Below are positions 40,570 through 52,008 of a stretch of DNA of 64,000 bases, piece after piece. The first letter of the stretch is position 1, and every line of letters starts with the position of its first letter. Source of the stretch: Enterobacteriaceae bacterium B14 (GTDB lineage: Bacteria; Pseudomonadota; Gammaproteobacteria; Enterobacterales; Enterobacteriaceae); NCBI GenBank assembly GCA_000307305.1, contig DF158888.1, positions 1 to 64,000 of the forward strand, given 5' to 3'. Position numbers and translations under genes: made by a program. The notes under the pieces are model-generated. The model was not told the origin of the DNA. It saw only the letters and a list, made by a program, of their open reading frames with translations, and made no database searches.

Positions 40570-41166
40570 TTATTGAAGCTGTATAGCTAACAATGGCCAG
40601 CGTGCTTCAAATTCCTGTGTTGGAAAATAACGGAACTCGGAGCGAACGAAACGCGAGAGCATCCCTTCACAAAATGCTAAAAGTTGGCTGGCGAGTAATG
40701 TTTCATCATGAGTGAAACCTTGACCTTCCCGCATTTTTTTCTCGCGCAGCACTTGTCGTAACTGCGCCTCGATGCGCTCGAATAGTTGGTTAATCCGGCC
40801 CTGTAGGCGGTCTTGTTCAAACATGAGTGCGTGGCCTGTGATAATCCGTGTTAAGCCTGGATTTTTTTCAGCAAAGCCAAGAATTAGTAATAAAATTAAT
40901 CTAATACGGTTTAGAGTCTCTTTTTCGTCTTGTAAAATCAGGTTGATTCGCGATGTTAAGCTATCTTCGATAAATTCGATGAGGCTATCAAACATACGCG
41001 TTTTGCTAGGAAAGTGCCGATAGAGTGCGGCTTCGGAAACACCGACATTAGCGGCCAGCTTTGCGGTCGTAATACGCTGGCTTCCATCACTGGATTCCAG
41101 CATCTGAGCCAGAGACTGGAGAATTTCCTCGCGGCGATTCCTTTTCGTATTCTCTTTTTCTGCCAT
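40570..41166 (-). CDS. slmA: Nucleoid occlusion factor SlmA
   Basis: TetR-family DNA-binding protein that binds specific chromosomal sites and disrupts FtsZ polymers over the nucleoid. Helix-turn-helix about residues 30-52 ([20 protein letters not shown]), dimer/FtsZ-binding helices after. 198 residues as in E. coli. I saw no GTGAGTACTCAC SlmA-binding site in the window. Confidence 0.97.
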   Translation of the reverse strand: MAEKENTKRNRREEILQSLAQMLESSDGSQRITTAKLAANVGVSEAALYRHFPSKTRMFDSLIEFIEDSLTSRINLILQDEKETLNRIRLILLLILGFAEKNPGLTRIITGHALMFEQDRLQGRINQLFERIEAQLRQVLREKKMREGQGFTHDETLLASQLLAFCEGMLSRFVRSEFRYFPTQEFEARWPLLAIQLQ

Positions 41167-41317
41167 GCCTTTCTTTAGACCCTTGGTAAAACGGTTATAG
41201 CTGTAAAAACCCTGAAGAAGGATTTACATAAAACGCCGGTTTTTGCGTTATAAGCCGCGAGTAAACGTGGTTATGCAAATCTATCGCATCTATTTTACAA
41301 TAAATGGGTCTTAAAAA

Positions 41318-41776
41318 TTATTGGCGACCAGAGTGACCAAAGCCACCTGTACCGCGCTCAGTGCTTTCAAAATCTTCAACAATGTTGAATTCAGCCTGAA
41401 CGACAGGAACGAAAACCATTTGAGCAATTCGCTCGCCGGGTTCAATAGTAAAGCTGATTTGGCCTCGATTCCATACAGAAACCATTAGCTGGCCTTGATA
41501 ATCCGAATCAATAAGCCCAACCAGATTACCTAATACAACACCATGTTTATGCCCTAAACCAGAACGCGGCAAAATGACGGCGGCTAGGCTTGGGTCGGCA
41601 ATATGAATCGCTAGCCCTGTCGGAAGAAGCGTTGTTTCTCCCGGATTAAGGACAACGGATTCGTCTAAACATACCCGAAGATCTAGCCCTGCGGAGCCTT
41701 CTGTTGCGTAAGTTGGCAATGGAAATTGCTGACCAATACGTGTGTCTAGGATCTTAATGTCTATTTTTTTCGTCAT
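41318..41776 (-). CDS. dut: Deoxyuridine triphosphatase
   Basis: Trimeric dUTPase that keeps uracil out of DNA and supplies dUMP. All five motifs are seen: [38 protein letters not shown], and the C-terminal [11 protein letters not shown] lid. 152 residues, equal to E. coli. Its start lies 23 bp inside coaBC, in another frame; translational coupling is likely. Confidence 0.97.
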   Translation of the reverse strand: MTKKIDIKILDTRIGQQFPLPTYATEGSAGLDLRVCLDESVVLNPGETTLLPTGLAIHIADPSLAAVILPRSGLGHKHGVVLGNLVGLIDSDYQGQLMVSVWNRGQISFTIEPGERIAQMVFVPVVQAEFNIVEDFESTERGTGGFGHSGRQ

Positions 41777-42977
41777 AGTGGCTAATTATCTCGTCCAGCA
41801 GTTGTTGGCCTAGGAGTGCTTTTTCACTAAGTGGCAAAGCCTTATCTCCGTTAGACCAGTATAGGTGTAGTGCATTTGTGTCGCTGTTGAAACCTTGCCC
41901 CGATAGCGAAACATCATTGGCGCAAATAAGATCGAGTTTTTTGCGCACGAGCTTTTGTCGGGCGTATTCTTCCACATTCTGGGTTTCAGCGGCAAATCCA
42001 ACAACGAATGGTCGGTTTTCCTTCATGGAGGCAACACCAGCGACGATATCGGGGTTTTTAATCATTCTTACTGTGATTTCATCGCCTTGTTTTTTTATCT
42101 TGTCAGGTGCGACTTGCTCTGCACGATAGTCTGCTACTGCCGCACAAGAAATAAAAATATTTTGCTCAGAGGCAAGGCGTTGAACATTTTGCTCCATTTC
42201 TAGCGCGCTAATAACATCAATACGCTGTACGCCAGCGGGTGTGGCGAGTGTTACTGGGCCTGCAATAAGGGTTACTGTTGCCCCGCGGGCTGCTGCAGCT
42301 TGAGCTATGGCAAACCCCATTTTCCCTGAGCTATGGTTGGTAATGAATCGAACGGGATCCAGCGCTTCTCTTGTTGGCCCTGCTGTTAGCATTATATTTA
42401 GGCCAGCCAGATCTTGTTTCCGATTAAAGTGTTGAATGACCCGTGAGACAAGCTCTGCTGGTTCTAGCATTCTTCCTGGGCCTATATCGCCACAGGCCTG
42501 ACTCCCGCTTGCTGGGCCCCAAATAGCAATGCCACGAGATGCCAGTGTGCTCAGATTGTTCTGTGTCGCTGCTGCGCGAAACATTTGTTGATTCATGGCA
42601 GGGGCGGCCACGATGGGCGCGGGTGTTGCCAGACAAATTGTGGTGAGCAAATCATTTGCCATACCAGCCGCCAAACGCGCTAGCAGGTCTGCTGTTGCAG
42701 GAGCCAAAAGAATAAGGTCAGCCCATTTTCCTAGTTCAATATGCCCCATTGCTGCTTCTGCTGCTGGGTCAAGAATGCTGTCAGAAACAGGATTGGCGGA
42801 AACGGCTTGAAGTGTCATAGGGGTAATAAATGCCTGTGCTGCATTTGTCATGACAACTCGAACGTTGACTCCATGCTCTTTTAATCGGCGTACAATTTCT
42901 GGGCATTTATAGGCGGCAATACCACCACTGATACCGAGTACGATATTTTTACCTGCAAGAGAAGCGGTATGTATCAT
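41754..42977 (-). CDS. coaBC: Bifunctional CoaBC (Dfp), coenzyme A biosynthesis
   Basis: N-terminal FMN-dependent phosphopantothenoylcysteine decarboxylase (CoaC) with His79, the PAMN motif (Asn129) and Cys162 of the lid ([13 protein letters not shown]); C-terminal CTP-dependent phosphopantothenoylcysteine synthetase (CoaB) with [24 protein letters not shown]. 407 residues. Essential in most bacteria. Overlaps dut by 23 bp; coaD, another CoA gene, lies 3 kb away. Confidence 0.97.
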   Translation of the reverse strand: MIHTASLAGKNIVLGISGGIAAYKCPEIVRRLKEHGVNVRVVMTNAAQAFITPMTLQAVSANPVSDSILDPAAEAAMGHIELGKWADLILLAPATADLLARLAAGMANDLLTTICLATPAPIVAAPAMNQQMFRAAATQNNLSTLASRGIAIWGPASGSQACGDIGPGRMLEPAELVSRVIQHFNRKQDLAGLNIMLTAGPTREALDPVRFITNHSSGKMGFAIAQAAAARGATVTLIAGPVTLATPAGVQRIDVISALEMEQNVQRLASEQNIFISCAAVADYRAEQVAPDKIKKQGDEITVRMIKNPDIVAGVASMKENRPFVVGFAAETQNVEEYARQKLVRKKLDLICANDVSLSGQGFNSDTNALHLYWSNGDKALPLSEKALLGQQLLDEIISHYDEKNRH

Positions 42978-43138
42978 CTTGATTATCCAAGTTGTAGCCG
43001 AAAGTGGCCTTTATTTTATCACATTCCCCACAAGTGAGAGCGACAACGCTAGAAATCATGATGCGCTACAAAACAGTTTGCGAGGCGCTTTCCAAGTTTG
43101 AAATAGCGCGTTAGAACCTTGAGATAAGGGATGCCATT

Positions 43139-43154
43139 CTGTTTTCAGAAACAG
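43139..43154 (+). promoter_or_regulatory. LexA-box-like palindrome at the radC ribosome binding site
   Basis: CTGTTTTCAGAAACAG fits CTGT-N8-ACAG exactly, although the central bases are less alternating than in strong SOS boxes. It overlaps the radC SD (AGGAGG, 43153-43158). The same bases can also form a small RNA hairpin (TTCTG-TTTT-CAGAA), so the role could be translational. Confidence 0.4.
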
Positions 43155-43162
43155 GAGGGATA

Positions 43163-43846
43163 GTGGAAGAAAAAAGGGCTTCAATGTGGCTAACTCATAG
43201 AAAACCAAGGGAAACGTTATTAGAGAAAGGGGCTGGTGCTTTAACCGATCAGGAGCTATTAGCTATTTTTCTACGCACGGGTATTCCAGGAATGAATGTT
43301 CTAGAGCTCGCCCAGTATCTATTAACTGAATTTGGGTCGTTGTATCAGCTTATGGCTTCTGATTATCAGACTTTTTGTGAAAAGCGAGGCGTGGGGCATT
43401 CTAAATTTACTCAGCTACAAGCGGCGATAGAGCTTTCACAACGCTTTTTCTCTGCCCGGTTAATGCGTGAAAATACGCTTAGGAATCCTGAGATAACGCA
43501 TGACTATTTGCAAAATCTTATCTCTCATCGAGAGAGGGAGGTATTTGTTGTTATGTTTTTGGATAATCAACATCGAGTGATTCGACATGAAGAAATGTTT
43601 TCCGGTTCTCTTAGTTGTGTAGAGGTTCATCCAAGAGAAATTGTGCGTGAGGCGTTAAAGGCCAATGCAGCAGCGCTAATTTTGGCGCATAATCACCCTT
43701 CGGGGGTTGCTGAGCCTAGTGAGGCCGACCGTTTAATCACCGACCATGTGGTGAAAGCTTGCGCGTTATTGGATATCCGAGTGCTTGATCATCTCGTTAT
43801 TGGCAGGGGAGAATGCGTCTCTTTTGCTGAAAGAGGATGGCTTTAA
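43163..43846 (+). CDS. radC: RadC family JAB-domain protein
   Basis: Function uncertain; the old assignment to radiation repair was withdrawn (the radC102 mutation is in recG). N-terminal helix-hairpin-helix region (about 25-90) and a C-terminal JAMM/MPN+ domain with [12 protein letters not shown] and metal ligands HNHPSG (His176, His178) and Asp189. 227 residues from GTG 43163. Spacing from SD AGGAGG to GTG is only 4 nt, so ATG 43184 ([10 protein letters not shown]) is a possible alternative. Confidence 0.92.
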   Translation: MEEKRASMWLTHRKPRETLLEKGAGALTDQELLAIFLRTGIPGMNVLELAQYLLTEFGSLYQLMASDYQTFCEKRGVGHSKFTQLQAAIELSQRFFSARLMRENTLRNPEITHDYLQNLISHREREVFVVMFLDNQHRVIRHEEMFSGSLSCVEVHPREIVREALKANAAALILAHNHPSGVAEPSEADRLITDHVVKACALLDIRVLDHLVIGRGECVSFAERGWL

Positions 43847-43890
43847 GAATATTTTTCGCGATCCTTTAGGGATCTTTAGCTGTTCGGGTC

Positions 43891-43919
43891 TTGAGCACTA
43901 ACGCTCTAGCGAGTATACT
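43891..43919 (+). promoter_or_regulatory. Promoter of rpmBG
   Basis: TTGAGC (43891-43896), exactly 17 bp, TATACT (43914-43919), then a GC-containing discriminator (ACGCCACC), typical of ribosomal protein promoters under growth-rate and stringent control. Leader of about 160 nt. Confidence 0.7.
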
Positions 43920-44041
43920 ACGCCACCTTTGGGAATCATGGGTATTACGTTGAGAGTCTATCTCAGCACGGTTTCGACCTAGCTGGATGTCTTCTTGGCG
44001 GAGTTTGCTGAGATAGGCTTTAAAGCCTGACAAGGCGGTGA

Positions 44042-44323
<282 letters not shown>

Positions 44324-44331
44324 GGAACTAA

Positions 44332-44502
<171 letters not shown>

Positions 44503-44526
44503 TTTAATTTTGGTGGATTTTATAAT

Positions 44527-44553
44527 AAAACCCGGCTTAGGCCGGGTTTTTTT
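44527..44553 (+). terminator. Terminator after rpmG
   Basis: AAAACCCGGC (44527-44536), loop TTAG, GCCGGGTTTT (44541-44550), continuing T-run. Strong. Confidence 0.88.
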
Positions 44554-44636
44554 GTTTTGTATGTTGCCAATTGCGCTATATAAAGAGGGTGTTTTTTGCA
44601 AAACACCAGAGATAGGGGGAGGGATAAGTAAACGCT

Positions 44637-45940
<1,304 letters not shown>

Positions 45941-46006
45941 TCATTTTACTTATGGTTAATGGCTAGTTTTTGTCATTCGGGTGGTTATCCCTAACGTCTG
46001 TATAGA

Positions 46007-47281
46007 CTAATGTCTCTGCGGTAGATAGGGTTCAAGTAAGTGTAGTAACTTTTGCAGTGTCCCTTGGTTCTGGTGTAGCACTTCTACTGCATGACGACCG
46101 TGATAAAGACGATAATCCTCATCTGTTAATAGCGTTGAAATCTCTTTTACTAGCGACGCGCTATCTGTCACGGTAATGAGACCATCTTCTTTCTTCAACT
46201 TAGCGCAAATATCTTTAAAGTTGAAAGTATGTGGACCCATTAGAACAGGGATAGCATGAGCTGCTGCTTCGAGTGGATTATGTCCACCTCGTTCAACCAG
46301 GCTACCACCAACGAATGCTAAGTCTGCAATCCCATATAACAACATGAGTTCACCCATGGTATCGCCGACGACCACTTGGGTATCTGGGGCAGGAATAATA
46401 CCAGAGCTGCGTAGCGTATAACTGAACCCAGCAGCTTGGGTTAGTGCTTTTGCTATAGGGAAACGCTCAGGATGGCGAGGTACCAATATCAGCAGAAGAG
46501 AAGGAAACTGAGCAAGTAGCTGGCGATGGGTATCTAATAAAATAGCCTCTTCACCATCATGGGTACTCGTTGCTATCCATACTGGACGATGGGGAGCCCA
46601 TTGCCTGCGTAGTGTCACAGCTTTGACTGCCAATTCAGGCGTTACTGAAATATCAAATTTCAGGCTTCCTGTCACACTGAGCTGTGAGCGCTTTAACCCT
46701 AACTGTATAAATCGTTCCCCATCTTCTGCGTTTTGTGCCGCGATGAGCGTAATGCGGCTAAGCATCTTCTGAGTGAAAGAGCGAATTTTGTTATAGCCGT
46801 TTGCAGAGCGCTCAGATAAACGTGCATTGGCGATAATAAGAGGAATATCGCGCTTTTTAAGTTCGCTTATCAGATTCGGCCACAGCTCTGTCTCCATAAT
46901 AATGACAACCTTAGGATTCACTTGCTTCAAAAATCGGCGTAATGAACCAGGTAGGTCATAAGGGAGATAGACGTGGTGAACATCCGTGCCAAATGCGGAC
47001 TTCGCTCGTTCAGAGCCTGTTGGTGTCATGGTGGTGACAGTAATTGGCAGAGAGGGATAGCGGTGGCGTAACGCTCTCACTAGCGGGATCGCGGCGAGTG
47101 TTTCTCCAACGGAGACCGAGTGCAGCATGATACCACCCGGTTTTACTTTGCCTTTGCAGAACCCGTAGCGTTCGGCCCAGCGTTTTCTATATTCAGGCGC
47201 TTTACGACCACGCACCCACAAACGTATCCAGATTAAAGGCTGGATGAGATAAAGTAGGAATGTATACAGCGCTTGCAACAT
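46007..47281 (-). CDS. waaA: Kdo transferase WaaA
   Basis: GT30 enzyme adding two Kdo residues to lipid IVA, an essential step of LPS. N-terminal membrane anchor, HSVSVGE with catalytic Glu60, and a GT-B fold whose C-terminal domain has GGSLVERGGHNPLEAAA. 424 residues, normal. Transcribed away from the neighbouring glycosyltransferase at 47957. Confidence 0.97.
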   Translation of the reverse strand: MLQALYTFLLYLIQPLIWIRLWVRGRKAPEYRKRWAERYGFCKGKVKPGGIMLHSVSVGETLAAIPLVRALRHRYPSLPITVTTMTPTGSERAKSAFGTDVHHVYLPYDLPGSLRRFLKQVNPKVVIIMETELWPNLISELKKRDIPLIIANARLSERSANGYNKIRSFTQKMLSRITLIAAQNAEDGERFIQLGLKRSQLSVTGSLKFDISVTPELAVKAVTLRRQWAPHRPVWIATSTHDGEEAILLDTHRQLLAQFPSLLLILVPRHPERFPIAKALTQAAGFSYTLRSSGIIPAPDTQVVVGDTMGELMLLYGIADLAFVGGSLVERGGHNPLEAAAHAIPVLMGPHTFNFKDICAKLKKEDGLITVTDSASLVKEISTLLTDEDYRLYHGRHAVEVLHQNQGTLQKLLHLLEPYLPQRH

Positions 47282-47956
47282 AGTTACCGCATGTTCTAAG
47301 AACTAATAGAGCGAATTTTAGGGATTTGCTGTGGGTAAAGCTATCATTTTTGTATCGTGAAACAATCAATGATACAAAGAGGGCATATTATAGCTATCTG
47401 GTAAGATAAAATATTCCTCTTGATATTAAAGGAAAACCAATGTTATCAAGAGTGGCACGATTTATTTTATTGTTAAGTCGCCGTTATGATTTATTCTTGG
47501 AACCGTGAATATTCTGAGAGCATATTAATAGAGTAAGTTAGGGCTTTCACCAACAATAAATAGATGAATCACTGAGTTGCTGGCAGAGAGTTTTTAATAA
47601 AGTTGATTAATCACTATGTTAAAATAATAATATATTGAGTGTTGTGCCTTTAATTGTATGAATCAGTATATTGTTTGGTTTTTTTGGATTTTTGTGCTGA
47701 ATTGCATTCAGTAATAGGACTACAGTTGTATCGTTTCGCTGTTGCAAATTTTTTAGCATAAAAACTCCTGTCTATGTTTCTCTCTCAAACACATATCTGT
47801 ATGAAAATAAGGTACCTTTACGCACTAATTTGGTTACGGTGCACTGTGGCGTGAACCTTCGTTTTTTGTTATCATTCAGACGTATTTTTTCAGCGTTATG
47901 CTTTTTAGTAAAACAGTAAGAGTATTAATGGGTTATTAGTGTTTGGAGCGCGTTGC
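47282..47956. other. 675-bp AT-rich interval upstream of waaA and the GT8 gene
   Basis: Contains promoters of the divergent waaA and glycosyltransferase genes. Apart from one possible 22-codon frame (listed separately) and a small inverted repeat TTTGTATC/GATACAAA (47349-47356, 47371-47378), I found no gene. No JUMPStart/ops element (GGCGGTAG) is present, although such an element usually precedes the core operon in E. coli. Confidence 0.6.
47440..47508 (+). CDS. Possible 22-residue leader peptide
   Basis: ATG at 47440 with SD AAAGGAAAA well placed, then 22 codons (MLSRVARFILLLSRRYDLFL, EP) and TGA. Amphipathic and basic. Only the SD and its position about 450 bp before a glycosyltransferase support it; a chance frame is quite possible. 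Confidence 0.2.
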   Translation: MLSRVARFILLLSRRYDLFLEP

Positions 47957-48964
47957 ATGTTTTTCGATAAACGGACAATAGTAAAAAAGATAATTAGAGA
48001 GAGCGCAAAAAACAACCTTAGTAGTAAGGATTCATTGAATATTGCGTATGGAGTAGATGAAAATTTTCTATTCGGCGCAGCTATATCTATGACATCTATA
48101 TTGCTTAATAACTCAGACATTGATATTACTTTTCATCTTTTTACTGATTATGTCGATGATGATTATTGTCTTCGGGTAAAAGAGCTTGCTGATAAATACA
48201 ATACCTGCATCATCATTTATGTTATCGATAGTGAATCAATTAAGAGACTGCCTAGCTCAGTGAGTTGGTCTTATGCAATGTACTTTCGCTTTATTGCTTT
48301 TGAGTACTTGTGCTACGAGCTCGATTCATTATTGTACCTCGACGCAGATATTATGTGTAAAAACTCTCTCAGCTTATTGAAAAATATGGCGTTAGATGAA
48401 AAATATGCCGCAGTGATAAAAGATATTGGTAATACAAGAAGCAGTTCATTTGAGAGATTAGAGCTAGATGGGATCCAGAATCAGTATTTTAATTCAGGGG
48501 TTATCTACGCTAATTTGTTTAAATGGAGAGAAGAGTCGCTAACGGAAAAAGCGCTTGGCATGCTTAGTGATAGTGAGCTTGTTAAAAAGCTCTACTATTA
48601 TGATCAAGATGTCCTAAATATATTATTCTTCGGTAAAGTTATCTTTTTAAGTAAAGACTATAACTGTATATATACATTAAAAAATGAAATCAAAACAGAC
48701 GATCATCAAAAATATAAAAGTATTATTACTGATAGTACAGTTTTGATTCATTATACTGGGATCACTAAGCCGTGGCATGAATGGAGCCGTTATCCAGCGG
48801 CAAGATTTTTTGATATTGCATATGAGGCATCGCCTTGGAAAGGTCTGCCATTAATAAAAGCTAAAACCAAGAAACAGTTAAAGAAAGAATATAAACACGA
48901 ATTTAAACAAGGGAAACGAATAAAAGGCCTTTCAACCTATATAAAATATCTTTTAAGTAAATAG
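47957..48964 (+). CDS. LPS core family-8 glycosyltransferase (WaaO/WaaJ-like), copy 1
   Basis: GT8 enzyme that adds hexose from UDP-sugar to the LPS outer core. Signature SLNIAYGVDENFLFGAAISM (26-45), metal-binding DAD at 129-131 (LYLDADIMC), and HYTGITKPWHEW near residue 270. ATG 47957 gives 335 residues; the frame starts earlier at a GTG. Very similar to the gene at 49009-50022, which faces it tail to tail with a 44-bp gap. Sugar and linkage cannot be told; galactosyl- and glucosyltransferase members share these motifs. It is the only core gene on this strand. Confidence 0.85.
   Translation: MFFDKRTIVKKIIRESAKNNLSSKDSLNIAYGVDENFLFGAAISMTSILLNNSDIDITFHLFTDYVDDDYCLRVKELADKYNTCIIIYVIDSESIKRLPSSVSWSYAMYFRFIAFEYLCYELDSLLYLDADIMCKNSLSLLKNMALDEKYAAVIKDIGNTRSSSFERLELDGIQNQYFNSGVIYANLFKWREESLTEKALGMLSDSELVKKLYYYDQDVLNILFFGKVIFLSKDYNCIYTLKNEIKTDDHQKYKSIITDSTVLIHYTGITKPWHEWSRYPAARFFDIAYEASPWKGLPLIKAKTKKQLKKEYKHEFKQGKRIKGLSTYIKYLLSK
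48047..48093 (+). repeat. Left arm of a 47-bp identical inverted repeat
   Basis: TATGGAGTAGATGAAAATTT and onward are identical over 47 bp to the reverse complement of 49889-49935. It encodes the YGVDENFLFGAAISM region; third codon positions are also identical. Confidence 0.9.
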
Positions 48965-49008
48965 TGTTTATTTTATAAATATATTTACTTAAGCTATTTC
49001 AGCTCCTC

Positions 49009-50022
49009 TTATACGAATATTTTCTTTATCGCATATTTAAAGTAGCTCATAATGCCGCTCTTTATTTTTCCTTGATGTATATAGTGTCTTGCTCTTCTCT
49101 TATATTGCTTTGCTGTGACTGCCGTTTTTAATGGCGTATCACTCCAAGGTGAAATAGCATGAGCAACTTCAAAACAGTGTGAAGAGGGATATCTGGCCCA
49201 CTCGTGCCATGGTTTTGTTGCACCAATATAGTGTATTAATATGGTATCTTCGCTGATAGGCTTAGGGCGGCTTTCAGTATCAATATTTTTTATTTCATTG
49301 CCAATACTATATAAATAGTTGAAATTTCTATTCAGAAAAATCACTTTATCTAAAAATAGAATATTTAGGACATCCTGATCGTAATAGTAGAGTTTTTTAA
49401 CTAATTCAGGATCGTTTAACATAGTCATTGCTTGATAAGTTAAGTTCTTTTCTTCCCAGTTTTTTAAATTTGCATAGATCATGCCTGAGTTAAAATAGTT
49501 GCCAAGAATTCCTTCAAGTTCTAGACGTGCAGCCAACTTTGTTTGCTTGCTATCTAATTCTTTAACCACTGCTGCATCATGGCCGCTTAAGTCTATGTCT
49601 GCAAATTTAGAAAGGGAGCCCTTGCACATAATATCCGCATCTAAATAGAGCAAAGTTTCTAATTGAGATGCAAGATAATCAAAGGCAATAAAGCGAAAGT
49701 ACATTGCATGAGACCAGCTTTGTGTATAAGGAAGTTGTTTTAGGCACTCGTTGTTAACAATGTAAATGTAAATATGAGTGTTATAGGAGCGGACAAGCTG
49801 GCGAATTTTTTCACAGTACTCATCATCGATATAGTCTGTAAATAGATGGAAAGTGATATCAATATCTTGATTATTGATTAAGATAGAGGTCATAGATATA
49901 GCTGCGCCGAATAGAAAATTTTCATCTACTCCATAGGCAATATCTAGAGAGGTTTTCTTTTGGTTTCCCTCAACACCCTCTTCAATGACTCTTTCTATAA
50001 TATTTTTTTTATCAAAATACAT
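49009..50022 (-). CDS. LPS core family-8 glycosyltransferase (WaaO/WaaJ-like), copy 2
   Basis: 337 residues, with SLDIAYGVDENFLFGAAISM (25-44), DAD at 128-130 (LYLDADIMC) and HYIGATKPWHEW near residue 270. Residue-by-residue similarity to copy 1 is high through the whole chain, clearly a paralogue. Ends the minus-strand core operon after waaP, as waaO/waaJ do in E. coli. Likely adds the hexose next to the WaaG glucose. Confidence 0.88.
   Translation of the reverse strand: MYFDKKNIIERVIEEGVEGNQKKTSLDIAYGVDENFLFGAAISMTSILINNQDIDITFHLFTDYIDDEYCEKIRQLVRSYNTHIYIYIVNNECLKQLPYTQSWSHAMYFRFIAFDYLASQLETLLYLDADIMCKGSLSKFADIDLSGHDAAVVKELDSKQTKLAARLELEGILGNYFNSGMIYANLKNWEEKNLTYQAMTMLNDPELVKKLYYYDQDVLNILFLDKVIFLNRNFNYLYSIGNEIKNIDTESRPKPISEDTILIHYIGATKPWHEWARYPSSHCFEVAHAISPWSDTPLKTAVTAKQYKRRARHYIHQGKIKSGIMSYFKYAIKKIFV
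49889..49935 (-). repeat. Right arm of a 47-bp identical inverted repeat
   Basis: Reverse complement of 48047-48093, lying in copy 2 of the family-8 glycosyltransferase. The arms are about 1.8 kb apart. Confidence 0.9.
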
Positions 50023-50082
50023 ATCAGTCTTCCAACATTCTAACTTGTTTATTTAAATAGCTCGTTGACTTAGTGCTATTTA

Positions 50083-50880
50083 TTACAGTCCCTTTGCGTT
50101 TGTTCTTCTCTGAATTTTCAACGCCTTTACCTTCGCTTTTATGAGTAGTTTTTCTTCAGCACCAATAATCTCTTTCAAGGGGCTACCAAAGTATACCGTT
50201 AAAAAGTAAAAAATATCACTCTTAGTTAAGCCTATGTTGAGAGAGGAAAAGTAGAGACCAATGAGGTCCTTATCTCTCCAACGAGTAGGCACTTGCTTTC
50301 TGATTTGTGCACGATGCAAATCAATGATGGAAAGCGTAATTTTTTCTGTACTAGGTTCAGGGCAAAGAGACATCAAGAAATGGCATAGATAGCAGTCTCT
50401 ATGATTTACCCCACCCTGATGCATGTTTCTGACGGTTATTGCCAGTTGTTTAATTATTGCTCTTTTTAACGATTTTTTGGGTGGTGATGCGATCCACGGC
50501 TTACAAAAATCTTCTAGGCTAACTGTCGGTGTTAGCTCTTCGGTAATAATAAACGATTTTCTGGTGAGGGGATTTAGCCCTCTAGCTCCAAAAGCTCTGC
50601 CATTCATTGTATCCACGCCTAATTCTCTTAGACGATGTATTGCATCCCATTCTCTTTTTGCATCAATAATTGGAAGTTTTAACGTAACCAGATTCTTTAT
50701 TATTTCTTTGATGCTGGTACCGTAATGCAATTTTATAAAATAGGGGTTTTCATTCAAGAAAAATCTTAATGTACGTCTTTTTTCTAATTGTCGAAAGACT
50801 GGCCCATCTAAATGCTCAACTTCTTCAAAAGGGTCTTTGTGTTCCCATAAACTTGAAAACGGTTCCTTTAGTTTAAGCAT
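50083..50880 (-). CDS. waaP: LPS core heptose(I) kinase WaaP
   Basis: Phosphorylates heptose I of the inner core, needed for outer membrane stability. Kinase-like fold; catalytic Asp162 in [11 protein letters not shown], later DLHRAQIRK and [14 protein letters not shown]. Taking ATG 50878-50880 gives 265 residues, the E. coli length, with SD AGGTG; an in-frame GTG three codons earlier is less likely. Overlaps the end of waaG by 8 bp. Confidence 0.95.
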   Translation of the reverse strand: MLKLKEPFSSLWEHKDPFEEVEHLDGPVFRQLEKRRTLRFFLNENPYFIKLHYGTSIKEIIKNLVTLKLPIIDAKREWDAIHRLRELGVDTMNGRAFGARGLNPLTRKSFIITEELTPTVSLEDFCKPWIASPPKKSLKRAIIKQLAITVRNMHQGGVNHRDCYLCHFLMSLCPEPSTEKITLSIIDLHRAQIRKQVPTRWRDKDLIGLYFSSLNIGLTKSDIFYFLTVYFGSPLKEIIGAEEKLLIKAKVKALKIQRRTNAKGL

Positions 50881-51997
50881 TTTTTTCACCTAGGATGATA
50901 TCTGCGGCTCTCTCGGGCAAACTGTAAAGGTCTGTATTATTTGAATATAGCATAGCATTTTTTGCAAAGATTTGTATCTTGCTTTTCTTAAGTAAGATAG
51001 TACTCAAGGCTTCGTTTAGCTCATCCTGTGAAAAGGGTTCATTTAGCACGATCCCTGCATTAGCAGCGGCGATATGGAAAGCATATCCGCAGGCATCAGT
51101 GACGATAACGGGCAGCCCTGAAACGATTGCCTCCAATAATACAATTCCCGCAGCCTCTTGCCGAGCAGGGTGTATCAGGAGGTCTGCTGCAAATAAGAAC
51201 TCTGGAATATCGTCTCTACCTGTGAAAAACTGCGCTATATGGCCGATATTCAGTGTTTTTGCTAGTTTGATATAAGAGGCTGGATTATCTTGACCAATCA
51301 CAAAATAAGTTAATTTGTTTTTGATATCTGTAGGTAAAGCTGCAATGGCTCTTAAACTACGATCGACACCTTTACGTTTAAAGTCAGAACCAACTTGCAA
51401 TATAACAATGCTATCTTCTTTTATATAATTCTTATCGCGAAATGTTTTTCTAACAGCATCAGAATGATTATTATATTTTCTATCCAAAGATATACCTGGT
51501 GGAAGAATATAAAAATTATCTTTAGGCGTATTATAATGTTTTATAAAATCAGCTATCTGTCGGTCTGTTAGCATCAGTAATTTAGTTTTACTCTTTTGAT
51601 TAAAAACTGCAGATTCAAAATGAGCATAATGCTTATAACGCTTGGTCATTTTATAAAAGATACCTTTACTTTTTGCGACTTTCTCCGCATAGCAGGTATC
51701 CGCAGCATAATAGATATCTAAATTTGGCATTTTATTAAAGCCAACAATTACGTCGACAGGTCTTTTCTCTATATCAGCCATGACCCATTTATGATATTCA
51801 CTATTCTGATTATGATTAGTCATACCTTTTCTCGGCACGCTAACAATTTCAAAATGTTCAGGTTTTTCACCTTGCCATGACATGGTATAGACCCTGACAT
51901 GGTGCCCTCTGTTTTGGCAGGCCATCGCAATTCTTAAAAAATCACGCTGCAGGCCGCCAAATGGAAAGTATTTATATAAACAGAAGGCCAATACCAT
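50873..51997 (-). CDS. waaG: LPS glucosyltransferase I WaaG
   Basis: GT4 enzyme adding the first outer-core glucose to heptose II. N-terminus [20 protein letters not shown], acceptor-side region, then the C-terminal donor domain with [13 protein letters not shown] and the E-x7-E motif [15 protein letters not shown]. 374 residues, exactly E. coli. Between waaQ (11-bp gap) and waaP (overlap), the conserved waaQ-G-P order. Confidence 0.97.
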   Translation of the reverse strand: MVLAFCLYKYFPFGGLQRDFLRIAMACQNRGHHVRVYTMSWQGEKPEHFEIVSVPRKGMTNHNQNSEYHKWVMADIEKRPVDVIVGFNKMPNLDIYYAADTCYAEKVAKSKGIFYKMTKRYKHYAHFESAVFNQKSKTKLLMLTDRQIADFIKHYNTPKDNFYILPPGISLDRKYNNHSDAVRKTFRDKNYIKEDSIVILQVGSDFKRKGVDRSLRAIAALPTDIKNKLTYFVIGQDNPASYIKLAKTLNIGHIAQFFTGRDDIPEFLFAADLLIHPARQEAAGIVLLEAIVSGLPVIVTDACGYAFHIAAANAGIVLNEPFSQDELNEALSTILLKKSKIQIFAKNAMLYSNNTDLYSLPERAADIILGEKNA

Positions 51998-52008
51998 AAT
52001 AATTATCC

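Noticed and set aside
46017-46024. TGCGGTAG, one base from the ops element GGCGGTAG
   Set aside because: Lies within the waaA coding sequence about 1.9 kb from the nearest plus-strand core gene, not in a leader, and lacks the rest of a JUMPStart element.
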